The notes under the pieces: model-generated
Told to the model about the DNA's origin: nothing
The model's database searches: none
Seen by the model: only the letters and a program-made list of their open reading frames with translations
DNA from: a virus
DNA: 35,532 bases
Reading direction: 5' to 3' (one strand)
Virus record (IMG/VR): IMGVR_UViG_3300047281_000050
Span: 1 to 35,532 of that record
Program-made: the position numbers and the translations under genes
Part shown: positions 17,021 through 24,725 of the stretch, piece after piece
How the letters are laid out: each line of letters starts with the position of its first letter
Position numbering within the stretch: position 1 is the stretch's first letter

Positions 17021-18142
17021 TTATAATTTTTTTATGCTGCGGATTTTTAGACTTTTACCTGAATCAGGGTTTACCGCTTTTACCTGCATTCCGTCCGTTG
17101 ATTTAGTAACTTGAGGAACTCTGTTTTCAGACATTTGAATATTTTTAATGCCTTTCATTGTTACTTCAGTTGCATCAGCTTGACCTTGTTCATAAAAGAA
17201 CTTGGCAAACTTCTCGGGATTCATAGCAATTGCTAATGACCTATGATAACCTACTGCATCCTTAATCAAACCTTGCTCGTCCAAATGCTTATTGATAAAA
17301 TTAGCAGGTGTAGCTTGTGCCTTTTTAAGTTCGTTGGCGTCTCCGGGATTGAAAGTGATTTGTTTGTTATTAATATTGAACTCAAAACCTTTGAACTCTC
17401 CACTAAATACTTCATCAGACTTTTGGTTAAACCAATTTCTTTTTCTTTCATTCTCTTCTTCAATAGTCTTCGATTGCTTGGTATATTGCTTATAACTTTC
17501 ATAAGTTTCCTTTTCTTCATCAGAAACAAGCGGAACGCTTGACTCAAGCGGCACTTTATATTGTTCTTTTTGAAGGTTGAAAAACTTTTTTGCCTCAGCA
17601 ACAGCCTTTTTCTTTGTGATTTTAACTCTTTTGATATATGATTCGTCATCTGAATCTTCGTCATAACGATAATCTTCCATCAATTCGTCAATATCATCAC
17701 TATCAAGCCCCTCTTGAGTGGCCGATAGATAACTTTGAAGCAAACTGTCAGAGTCCATTGAGTCAAAATCTTTTTTAAGACTTATAAAATCCTCAAATCC
17801 TCTTCCTGTTTCCTTTTTGTATTTCATATAAGCAGCAACGTCTTCAGGTAAAGCCTCGGCTTCTTCCCTCTGAGATGTTAATTCATCTAATGAATTAATC
17901 TGCTTATTGTATCTTTTTCCAATATATGAAAGAACTTGCTCTTCATTTAATTCTTTTTCAGTATCAACTATAGGAGTATCAACTATAGGAGTATCTATTA
18001 TAGGGGTATCAACTATAAGAGCTTCTTGACCCGGGATTCTAACCTCTTGAAATTGCTGTTCGTGTTTTTCAAGTAATTCTTGTTCTACTTGAGCAGTTCC
18101 TTTTTCCTCCGTACCATCTAATAATCTAACTTTCATTTCCAT
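17021..18142 (-). CDS. Scaffold-like acidic protein, 373 aa
   Basis: The protein lies between portal and capsid genes, the usual place of a head scaffold or capsid-assembly protein. It is highly charged and helical: residues 1-60 are Glu/Gln-rich and end in four tandem copies of a VDTPI-type pentapeptide, residues 125-165 are Asp/Glu-rich (SDDIDELMEDYRYDEDSDDE), and residues 165-235 are Lys/Glu-rich coiled-coil-like. A more compact segment (FNINNKQITFNPGDANELKK) lies near residues 255-275, and the C-terminus is basic (SGKSLKIRSIKKL), as is usual for scaffolds that dock capsid subunits through a positive tail. A -7 box lies 22 bases before the start. No protease motif is seen. Confidence 0.6.
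   Translation of the reverse strand: MEMKVRLLDGTEEKGTAQVEQELLEKHEQQFQEVRIPGQEALIVDTPIIDTPIVDTPIVDTEKELNEEQVLSYIGKRYNKQINSLDELTSQREEAEALPEDVAAYMKYKKETGRGFEDFISLKKDFDSMDSDSLLQSYLSATQEGLDSDDIDELMEDYRYDEDSDDESYIKRVKITKKKAVAEAKKFFNLQKEQYKVPLESSVPLVSDEEKETYESYKQYTKQSKTIEEENERKRNWFNQKSDEVFSGEFKGFEFNINNKQITFNPGDANELKKAQATPANFINKHLDEQGLIKDAVGYHRSLAIAMNPEKFAKFFYEQGQADATEVTMKGIKNIQMSENRVPQVTKSTDGMQVKAVNPDSGKSLKIRSIKKL
17961..18020. repeat. Four 15-bp tandem repeats in the scaffold-like gene
   Basis: The unit GTATCAACTATAGGA occurs twice exactly (17961-17975, 17976-17990), followed by two diverged copies (17991-18005, 18006-18020). The repeats keep frame and encode four VDTP(I)-type pentapeptides near residues 42-61 of the acidic scaffold-like protein. 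The copy number probably changes by replication slippage. Confidence 0.85.
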
Positions 18143-18163
18143 TTGATTTGATTTAATTTTTTA

Positions 18164-18171
18164 CAAATTTA
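18164..18171 (-). promoter_or_regulatory. Candidate -7 box (TAAATTTG) before the scaffold-capsid genes
   Basis: On the minus strand the site reads TAAATTTG, matching TAnnTTTG, in the 48-base gap between the portal stop (18191) and the scaffold-like start (18142). A transcript would begin near 18157 and carry a short A-rich leader. It would allow the scaffold and capsid genes to be expressed above the portal. No good -33 TTG is visible at the usual distance. Confidence 0.4.
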
Positions 18172-18190
18172 TATAAAATTTTTGACATTA

Positions 18191-20626
18191 TTAACGCGGC
18201 TCAAATTCACTTAAATCAAACCCATCTAAACTGTCTTCGTTTGATTCAAAATTCAATGGAGGCAAGTTGTTTTTGCGTTGGTCTATCAACTTAGACTGTT
18301 CTGTATTTTGTTGGCTAATACGCTTAGCTTTAGCTACTTCTCTGTCTTGTTCTCTTTTATCTAAGTTCCCTATCTCCATTTCGTGAAGCTTTTGATTATA
18401 CATAAATTCTTCAGCCATTAGATGAGATTTTAACTCGGCTTGAACCTGCATAGACCTAATGTCATACTCAACTTCCATTTGTTTTAATTGCATTTTACTC
18501 TGCAATTCTGATTGAATCTTCTGCATTGCAATCTGACCTGCCATTTGTTGAGACTGCATTTGTTGCTCAGCAATGGCTTGTTGTTGTTGTATTTTAGTTT
18601 GCTCTTCTCTTTCTTGCTTCTTAACTCGCTTCATTTTTAATAATTGATTTGCAAGTTTGAGATTTTTAATCTCACGAATATCAATAGCATCTTCAAGATT
18701 AATATCTCCTTTAGATAATGCCATTTGAATATTGGCTTCAAGTTGAGCTTTTTGCTCTTCATCAGGGGCTACTTCTATAAATATACCGAAGTCATAAATA
18801 TATAAGTCAGCTATATCGTTTAAGATAGATACATTATATCTTCCTATCTGATTTATAAATTCATCTTTAAAATCAGCGTACTCTAAAATGTCTCCAATCC
18901 TATAAGTTAAAGCCTCCGCCATTGAACGGTAAATAAATAATCCACCTTCAAGAATATGACGAGTAGCCGTGTTTGAATTTAAAGCCGCTAGTTTTTGTAA
19001 ACCAACTAAAGAGTTAGGGTCAGGAGTAGAACCATCTCTTGCTTCATTTAAACCTGTTACGGTTCTAATCATATCCATATAGTGGTTATAATTGGTAATA
19101 AGCATTTGAGTCTTACCTGCGCCTGAATTTGAACTTAGTTGAGTAATAGGTACTTTTGCGTTATTAAAATCTCCATCTCCCGTAAAACTTCTACCTACAA
19201 CAGAACCTGTTTGAAAATAAAGTCTTAATGCATCTTCAGGATTATACGCAGCTCCATTACCTAAATCAACTTCGTTAAGTCCGTCTGCATCAATAAATAC
19301 ACCATCGGGTACAACGCGATTAATTACTTGTTGAAGTTTTAAGTGCGTAAGTTGTATAAGGTCTGCAAAGGGTATCATTCTACGAACCAATGATTCTATA
19401 GCCCCTTTATACATACGAGGCGCTGATGCTATGTAGTTAGGTAGCGCGTGTTGTGATGCGGATTTAGGCCTAACCATATTTTCAGACAATTTCCATTGTA
19501 AAAGAATGTTAGTACCCATTACCATAATACCTTCATACCAAACATCAATAGTCTTTTCTATTTTTTCAAAGTTATTCTCTTCCATCATTTCTGCAGGAGG
19601 ATTAAACGTGTCGTCTTTTTCAATAACTCTTGAACCACCATTCTCAAGAATTTTTTTCTTGTAAACAATTTTTTTAGTGGTCTTATAATTAAAATACATC
19701 AAAGTACAAGTGTCTCTTGAAAATACACTATTCTCATAGAATTGAGCCACATTGAAATAATCATACCAACCTTGACTATATTGAGTAATTTCTTGTAAAT
19801 CTTCTTTAGTTAAATTCTGGTCAATCTTCATTAACTCTGTAATAGCTAAAGTTTTAATCTCTCCCCAATAGAAGCAATCTCTAAAGTAAGGGTCTTCAGT
19901 ATAACTATACACTACATTTGCAGGGTCAACATAAGATATTTTAACTCCTGTTCCTTGAAGAAATTCATGTTTAGCTATAGATATTCCTAATACTGTTGCG
20001 TCATAATCGAGTCTTTTACGAATATCATCATAATGATTTTCATCAAATATAGTGTTTATAGCCTCCTCTTCAGCTATCTCAATAGCCGGTTTGTAGTTAA
20101 GTTGCATATATAATGAAAGTTCTTCATCAGTTTCCGGAAGTTTTTCAGGGTCCATTGTAAATGCATCAACACCTGTTTTTTCTTTTATGACTTGCAATAA
20201 GGGTTTTGCAATCATTTGACCTTCAATTGAATCTTGATACTTACTTCTCTTCGATTGAGACATAGCATCTTGAGCATATACTTTTACCTTAAATAATCTA
20301 TCAGACATTCCGTTAACAACGATGTCAACAAATTTAGGTATAATAGGAACGGGAGTCCAATCCAAATTCAAATATGATAAATCGCCATCAATAGCTAATT
20401 CATTTTTATATTTACCAACTGACTGTTCTCCTCTTGCGTAAAGCCTAAGTCTATGAAACTCTCTCCATTGACCATAATATCTACAATTATTTCCATCTTT
20501 TCTAAACCACTCATACTGAATAGCTTGACCAACTTGTAATCCAAATTGTTGAGATGCTTTTTCCGCATCAGTAGCTAACTGACTTGGAAAGGCTGACGAT
20601 GTAATATCTATTGTTACGTTTTTCAT
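18191..20626 (-). CDS. Portal protein, 811 aa
   Basis: The gene directly follows the large terminase through an ATGA overlap and precedes the scaffold and capsid genes. Residues 35-130 include a conserved opening (YEWFRKDGNNCRYYGQWREF) and LNLDWTPVPIIPKFVDIVVN, which I recognise from portals of crAss-like phages. The middle contains the expected clip/stem region (IPFADLIQLTHLKLQQVINR, then TGLNEARDGSTPDPNSLVG near residue 530). The last 160 residues are a long Gln/Glu/Met-rich coiled coil (KIQQQQAIAEQQMQSQQMAG and onward), corresponding to the barrel. It should form the dodecameric DNA channel. Length is typical for this group. Confidence 0.8.
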   Translation of the reverse strand: MKNVTIDITSSAFPSQLATDAEKASQQFGLQVGQAIQYEWFRKDGNNCRYYGQWREFHRLRLYARGEQSVGKYKNELAIDGDLSYLNLDWTPVPIIPKFVDIVVNGMSDRLFKVKVYAQDAMSQSKRSKYQDSIEGQMIAKPLLQVIKEKTGVDAFTMDPEKLPETDEELSLYMQLNYKPAIEIAEEEAINTIFDENHYDDIRKRLDYDATVLGISIAKHEFLQGTGVKISYVDPANVVYSYTEDPYFRDCFYWGEIKTLAITELMKIDQNLTKEDLQEITQYSQGWYDYFNVAQFYENSVFSRDTCTLMYFNYKTTKKIVYKKKILENGGSRVIEKDDTFNPPAEMMEENNFEKIEKTIDVWYEGIMVMGTNILLQWKLSENMVRPKSASQHALPNYIASAPRMYKGAIESLVRRMIPFADLIQLTHLKLQQVINRVVPDGVFIDADGLNEVDLGNGAAYNPEDALRLYFQTGSVVGRSFTGDGDFNNAKVPITQLSSNSGAGKTQMLITNYNHYMDMIRTVTGLNEARDGSTPDPNSLVGLQKLAALNSNTATRHILEGGLFIYRSMAEALTYRIGDILEYADFKDEFINQIGRYNVSILNDIADLYIYDFGIFIEVAPDEEQKAQLEANIQMALSKGDINLEDAIDIREIKNLKLANQLLKMKRVKKQEREEQTKIQQQQAIAEQQMQSQQMAGQIAMQKIQSELQSKMQLKQMEVEYDIRSMQVQAELKSHLMAEEFMYNQKLHEMEIGNLDKREQDREVAKAKRISQQNTEQSKLIDQRKNNLPPLNFESNEDSLDGFDLSEFEPR

Positions 20627-22869
20627 TTAATTAATTGACTTGTTGAACCATCATTAGAATACCTTGCGAAGTTAATACTTATTTTTGAATCTTTTTTCTC
20701 CGGCATATATAAATGCTTCTGATTAGCCATAATAGCCAATCCTGAACTAATAGAAGCGTCAAATTCAGTCCTGTTATTTATATCGAATTTTGCCCAATCC
20801 TCTAACGTTCGTGTAAAAGGCATACTTCCCATGTCTCCTCCATCTCTATAATCTCCTGTAAAATCTATCCCAACGTACTTTTCTATGTAAGACTCAATCG
20901 CAGATGCGTGAGATTGTTTCACATCTTCAGATGAGTTAGGTATTCCTCCAAGCTCACGTTCAGTTTTTGTTAATTTATTATATTGCTTATCAGGTCTATT
21001 TAAACAGTAATGTCTATATCCTCTATTTTTAAAATGATAAAGTAACCTAGGCTTATTGTTCTCGATTAGAATCGGCATACCGTAAAATACACATGCCATC
21101 AATATTTCTTCAAAAAATATCTCAGCAGTCTGAGGTCTTGCTACATATTCTAAGAAAAATTCATTTGAAGGAGCTTCGTCCATATTAAATTTTGTAAGCC
21201 CATGTAATGAACCATTAGACCCTCTTCCTCCAACTACCGCAGATATATCATAACTATCGCATCCGAACGAGCCGATATGTTCATTCCCGGGATATTTAGC
21301 TCCATTTCTAAGATGTATATTATTTTGAAGATACTTCGCAGGAGTCCAACTTACTAAAAACCTACCTCTTGAATCAGGAGTAAAAATAACTTGAGTATCT
21401 TTAGTTCCGTCTCTCCAATGAAATGTACCTCGTGTTGTAAAGTGTTCTTTTATCAAACTATCATTGTAGTCAATCTGTTGGTATATTTTTGTAAGGTTAA
21501 ATAAAGATTGTTTACTCTCATCTCTAAATGCGTGCGATTCTGTTCTTGGAAACTGACGGTAGAACTCATTTAATGCATCGGCATCATTTTTTAAAGAGTC
21601 AACTTCATTTTGCCAATAATCAATAGCCCCATTTTTAATCATTATATCATCTACTCCCAAGATAGGGTCTTCAGGATTTTTAAATACAGGCATGCCATAT
21701 TTATCTATAAACCCTTCCATGTTCCATTCCATAGGAATAAATAAAGCATACAATCCGCTTTTAGTTTGACCATTAGCATTTCTTGTAGTAGCTACTGAAT
21801 CCTCAAACATATCTTTATAATTCTGACCTCCTTTGGATAATGCATTTGATGTTGAACCCATCATACACTTACCGATTATTTTAGAGCCCAATCGAAGACA
21901 GGTTTTAGTTACGCGCCAATTTTCTTTTATATTTTGAGGTTTTGTCCATTTTGCACTTTCATCGTGAGCCAAGAATAATAATTTTTCCCCATCATAAGAG
22001 TTATCATCTGTGTTCTTCCAATCTATAGATGTATCCAATCCTTCAATAATATCAGACTCCACATCAAACATATTTTTTTTAGTAATCTTAGACGCAGGTA
22101 CACGGAAAGACAGTTCTGTCTTAGGTTTATCCATACCGTCCATAATAGGTTTAAAGAAGAAGGGAAGCCTACTATTTATAGGAACTACTTTATCTGTAAA
22201 CATTTTTTTAGCATCTCCTCCTGTTTTTGACAAGATACCAACCCTTGAATCTCTTGCTAAAGTACCTATGTTTATACACTCTGATGATGACATAAATGAA
22301 AATCCTGAACGCCTTATCTTTAAGTATATCATTCCAAAACTTCTTGAGTCAGCTTTACACGCTTCCCAAAAAATCCAAAATATTCTATTTGCTTCACGAA
22401 AGTCGGGATACCCAATATCGATACTTGCCCATTGTAAATACATATAATGAGAACCCGTGATATAGGTAGGAGTTCCGTTATTCATAAACCATACTCCATT
22501 TTCTCTACAATCAAATTCATTTTCGATATAATCAATCCATACGGTCTTAAAGTCAGAAGACATTTCATTCCATTGAAATATAGATTGTATTCTTGAAAGC
22601 TGTTTAGGAAGAGGTTCTCTTTCCCAATACTGCTCTTTCTTTGAAGAACTTCTTTCAATACATTTTTTAGGTGTTTTAGGAAGTGCAATAAAAAGACCTG
22701 ATATATTTACTATATCTCCTATCTCCCCTGTTTTGGATATTACGATTAAATCGTATTGGTCGCTATAGCCATATAACCAAGACTTATTACTATTCTTAGT
22801 AGTAATAACTGCCTTGGACACATAGTCGCTGACTACTGTACATAAATTATTTTGACCTTCTTTCTGCAA
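20623..22869 (-). CDS. terL: Terminase large subunit, 748 aa
   Basis: This is the ATP-driven DNA-packaging motor with endonuclease. The ATPase domain shows a modified Walker A (KIRRSGFS, residues 184-191), as in crAss-like terminases, and Walker B LLFLAHDE (297-304). A conserved linker motif FPRTESHAFR follows at 440-449. The nuclease domain has an acidic strand motif FGCDSYDISAV (Asp538, Asp541) and a second acidic site ILIENNKP (Glu603) in the RNase H-like order. The N-terminal 120 residues are an extension before the usual GSHYMYLQW motif (139-147). The gene overlaps the small upstream gene by 23 bases and the portal by 4, so the three are co-translated. The third metal ligand could not be fixed by eye. 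Confidence 0.85.
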   Translation of the reverse strand: MQKEGQNNLCTVVSDYVSKAVITTKNSNKSWLYGYSDQYDLIVISKTGEIGDIVNISGLFIALPKTPKKCIERSSSKKEQYWEREPLPKQLSRIQSIFQWNEMSSDFKTVWIDYIENEFDCRENGVWFMNNGTPTYITGSHYMYLQWASIDIGYPDFREANRIFWIFWEACKADSRSFGMIYLKIRRSGFSFMSSSECINIGTLARDSRVGILSKTGGDAKKMFTDKVVPINSRLPFFFKPIMDGMDKPKTELSFRVPASKITKKNMFDVESDIIEGLDTSIDWKNTDDNSYDGEKLLFLAHDESAKWTKPQNIKENWRVTKTCLRLGSKIIGKCMMGSTSNALSKGGQNYKDMFEDSVATTRNANGQTKSGLYALFIPMEWNMEGFIDKYGMPVFKNPEDPILGVDDIMIKNGAIDYWQNEVDSLKNDADALNEFYRQFPRTESHAFRDESKQSLFNLTKIYQQIDYNDSLIKEHFTTRGTFHWRDGTKDTQVIFTPDSRGRFLVSWTPAKYLQNNIHLRNGAKYPGNEHIGSFGCDSYDISAVVGGRGSNGSLHGLTKFNMDEAPSNEFFLEYVARPQTAEIFFEEILMACVFYGMPILIENNKPRLLYHFKNRGYRHYCLNRPDKQYNKLTKTERELGGIPNSSEDVKQSHASAIESYIEKYVGIDFTGDYRDGGDMGSMPFTRTLEDWAKFDINNRTEFDASISSGLAIMANQKHLYMPEKKDSKISINFARYSNDGSTSQLIK

Positions 22870-23131
22870 ACCCTTGTTTTGTATCCGTTTTATTTCCTCC
22901 CTTTTCAGTAATATCTAAACTTTCTTTCTCAGACTCTATTCTACTAAGAATCTCAAACGCATCAAATATAGCTAACTTTTTTGTAGCAGCAGCGTTCTTT
23001 AATTTATCAGCAGCTAAGTCATCTCCTTCCATGTCAGGATTTAAGATTGACTCTTCAGCAACTTTTATAAGCTCTAATACTGCTTTGTGTCCAGCTGCAA
23101 TAATTTTTAATTTAGTTTCTCTGTTTGTCAT
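22847..23131 (-). CDS. Small conserved protein in the terminase-small-subunit position, 94 aa
   Basis: The gene lies immediately before terL and overlaps it by 23 bases. The protein is almost all helix: AGHKAVLELIKVAEESILNP, then GDDLAADKLKNAAATKKLAI and FDAFEILSRIESEKE, with a charged Lys/Thr tail. The ADKLKNAAATKKLAIFDAFEIL segment is one I recognise as conserved in aquatic phages. Its position suggests a terminase small subunit. At 94 residues it is short and has no obvious helix-turn-helix, so it could instead be an accessory protein. The basic C-terminus (AERRSK) could bind DNA or TerL. Confidence 0.45.
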   Translation of the reverse strand: MTNRETKLKIIAAGHKAVLELIKVAEESILNPDMEGDDLAADKLKNAAATKKLAIFDAFEILSRIESEKESLDITEKGGNKTDTKQGFAERRSK

Positions 23132-23135
23132 AGCA

Positions 23136-23702
23136 TTATCTGTAAAACATTACATATACCATTCTTCCTTCTTTCCAACCTGTGTTTGGATATTTACTAT
23201 GAAAATAATTAGAAGGATACATAAGCGCGCGATTCGGCCTATATCCCACTACAGAATGTAAATCCCAATTATCTAAATTATTAGCTTCCTCTAAAAGAAA
23301 TCTATCAGCCTCTTCATTAGAAACGTCTAAAGGCATTTCATAACCTACATCTTTATGTCTCCAAAAAGCAGTTCCGTGAAGCCCATGTTTTGTAGATGGA
23401 GATATATATAGTACTAGTGCTCTTTCAGGTCTAATATCGCCTACTTTTGAGTCTGAGTGTATTCTCCAATCGGTATCAAACTCTTCAGTTGCTACTCTAA
23501 AGAATCCTAATAAGCATTCTCGTTGTATGCCATCTATAGCAGATAATTTTTCAACAATGTGAGCGTCAAAAAGTTTATTGCTATACTGTACCCAAAACTT
23601 TTTATCTCCTACTTCAACTTCTTCAAATTTATTATGAAGTAAACTATGTAAAACTTCTCTATAAACGTGTTCCTTTAAAAAATCATCTACAATGTTTATC
23701 AT
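23136..23702 (-). CDS. 2OG-Fe(II) oxygenase-like protein, 188 aa
   Basis: The sequence carries the iron-binding pattern of 2-oxoglutarate/Fe(II) dioxygenases: HSD at residues 82-84 (His82, Asp84), a distal His168 (SNYFHSKYP) and Arg180 (EGRMVYVMFYR), the expected 2OG-binding arginine 12 residues later. The GTAFWRHK motif at 110-117 resembles the DUF6445-type phage oxygenases. The fold's strand order is preserved, with no signal peptide. It overlaps the preceding gene by ATGA and precedes the terS-position gene, so it belongs to the packaging operon. The substrate is unknown; phage members could hydroxylate a protein or a nucleic acid base. Confidence 0.65.
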   Translation of the reverse strand: MINIVDDFLKEHVYREVLHSLLHNKFEEVEVGDKKFWVQYSNKLFDAHIVEKLSAIDGIQRECLLGFFRVATEEFDTDWRIHSDSKVGDIRPERALVLYISPSTKHGLHGTAFWRHKDVGYEMPLDVSNEEADRFLLEEANNLDNWDLHSVVGYRPNRALMYPSNYFHSKYPNTGWKEGRMVYVMFYR

Positions 23703-24262
23703 AGCTTCATTGTTATTTGATGGTCATACATTCGATACAGTTTCTCTCCATCTACATCAAACTCGTATTCGCTATCAGGAGAAAAACAAATATAATCGCC
23801 CCGATTAACACCTTTACTTAGAAGGTATTTATTTGGATATACCATCTGCCCCATCAAAGGTTCTTCTTTTATAAATTTTTTTATGTAGTAATCTGTAGCA
23901 GAAATTGGTCTAACAAAGCAATACTTATCATAAGCATTCCAAGTAGAACCTTTTTTATACATAAAGAATTGGTCTGTTTCTATAAAGAATAAATCATCTT
24001 TAAAAAAACTTTTTCCGCTTTTTTGACGACCCCTCATATCATTGTAATACTTAAAAGCGTTATGATGCACAAGAAGAATATCTCCCGGCTCAATACGCCC
24101 CTTGTAACCTAATGGGGTCTCTATAACCTCTGCATATCTGTTTGAGAATTTATGGTCTTCTTCTGAAGTACTTACTATAAGTTCAATACCTCCAATATCT
24201 TTTGTATTGTTGTATCGTTTTCCGCTTACAGGTTTAGCTATGAAATAAAATGGAGACTTCAT
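23699..24262 (-). CDS. Possible double GroES-fold protein, 187 aa
   Basis: I see two successive segments with the strand and turn order of the chaperonin-10 barrel. The first (residues 5-105) has FIAKPVSGKRYNN, a glycine-containing loop, AEVIETPLGYKGRIEPGDIL and LVHHNAFKYY, then DDLFFIETDQFFMYKK. The second (115-187) has CFVRPIS, an exposed loop, VYPNKYLLSKGVNRGDYICF and a closing FDVDGEKLYRMYDHQITMKL. The GD-x-[IL] turn after a small-residue strand and the 'gekly.i....I' closing strand are GroES-like. The assignment rests on pattern, not identity, and other small beta barrels remain possible. It lies in the packaging operon, coupled by 1- and 4-base overlaps to its neighbours. Confidence 0.4.
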   Translation of the reverse strand: MKSPFYFIAKPVSGKRYNNTKDIGGIELIVSTSEEDHKFSNRYAEVIETPLGYKGRIEPGDILLVHHNAFKYYNDMRGRQKSGKSFFKDDLFFIETDQFFMYKKGSTWNAYDKYCFVRPISATDYYIKKFIKEEPLMGQMVYPNKYLLSKGVNRGDYICFSPDSEYEFDVDGEKLYRMYDHQITMKL

Positions 24263-24486
24263 TAGTAGTTGATGTTATATTCAATTGATATTGGCATAGG
24301 ACAAGTAAATTTTTTCCAAAGAACAACTTCTTCTTTTAAATTTATAATGTATATCAATATAGAGTTAAACTCATCTTCTTTGATAAGATGGATTTCATTT
24401 GAATCCCCAAGAATTTTTTGACCAACTATGTAGTGCATAGCTCCACTTTTGTAGTCAGGACCTATTGATATTTTACGAATATCCAT
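24262..24486 (-). CDS. Conserved hypothetical phage protein, 74 aa
   Basis: The opening MDIRKISIGPDYKSGAMHYI, followed by VGQKILGDSNEIHLIKEDEF, and the ending PMPISIEYNINY recur in Bacteroidota phages as far as I can recognise. The middle alternates hydrophobic residues and looks like a small beta sheet with one Trp-containing strand (EEVVLWKKF). It has no membrane segment and no Cys. Its stop codon shares one base with the next start (TAATG), so it is translated together with the double-barrel protein. Function unknown. Confidence 0.55.
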   Translation of the reverse strand: MDIRKISIGPDYKSGAMHYIVGQKILGDSNEIHLIKEDEFNSILIYIINLKEEVVLWKKFTCPMPISIEYNINY

Positions 24487-24551
24487 TTAGATTTATTTAA
24501 TTTTGATTTAATTTATTTAACATTACATCTAATTCTTACCTACTCATGTTA

Positions 24552-24725
24552 TTATTGATAATTTAGATATGTTATGTTTTTAGTAATCTCTTCATTTGAT
24601 ATTTCAAACAGTTCGGGGTGTTCTAATATTGACGGATGATTTTCTAAATTTCCTTCGTATCCTTCGCTGACGATTATTACTAGGGACTCTGTGTCTATTG
24701 AATTAATTTGTCTTATATATTCCAT
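24552..24725 (-). CDS. Small acidic protein, 57 aa, coupled to the tail-fibre gene
   Basis: The ATG at 24725 shares one base with the TAA of the 837-aa fibre gene (TAATG), and the frame runs to a TAA at 24552. The protein begins MEYIRQINSIDTESLVIIVS and continues EGYEGNLENHPSILEHPELF, with an acidic helical end (EISNEEITKN). It is rich in Glu, Ile and Asn and has no Cys or membrane segment. The coupled start argues for a real gene. Its place directly after a fibre gene would suit a fibre-assembly helper, but there is no direct evidence. The 65 bases between it and 24486 show no hairpin or promoter box. Confidence 0.55.
   Translation of the reverse strand: MEYIRQINSIDTESLVIIVSEGYEGNLENHPSILEHPELFEISNEEITKNITYLNYQ

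Noticed and set aside
17266-17664. 132-codon minus-strand frame inside the scaffold-like gene
   Set aside because: It is a second frame of the same strand, with Lys/Ser/Leu-rich composition expected from frame-shifted Glu/Lys codons, and no start context.
22010-22447. 145-codon open frame on the plus strand inside terL
   Set aside because: It lies wholly opposite the ATPase-nuclease coding frame of terL, has no leader or promoter box, and its sequence shows no protein-like motif; it is a shadow of the real gene.
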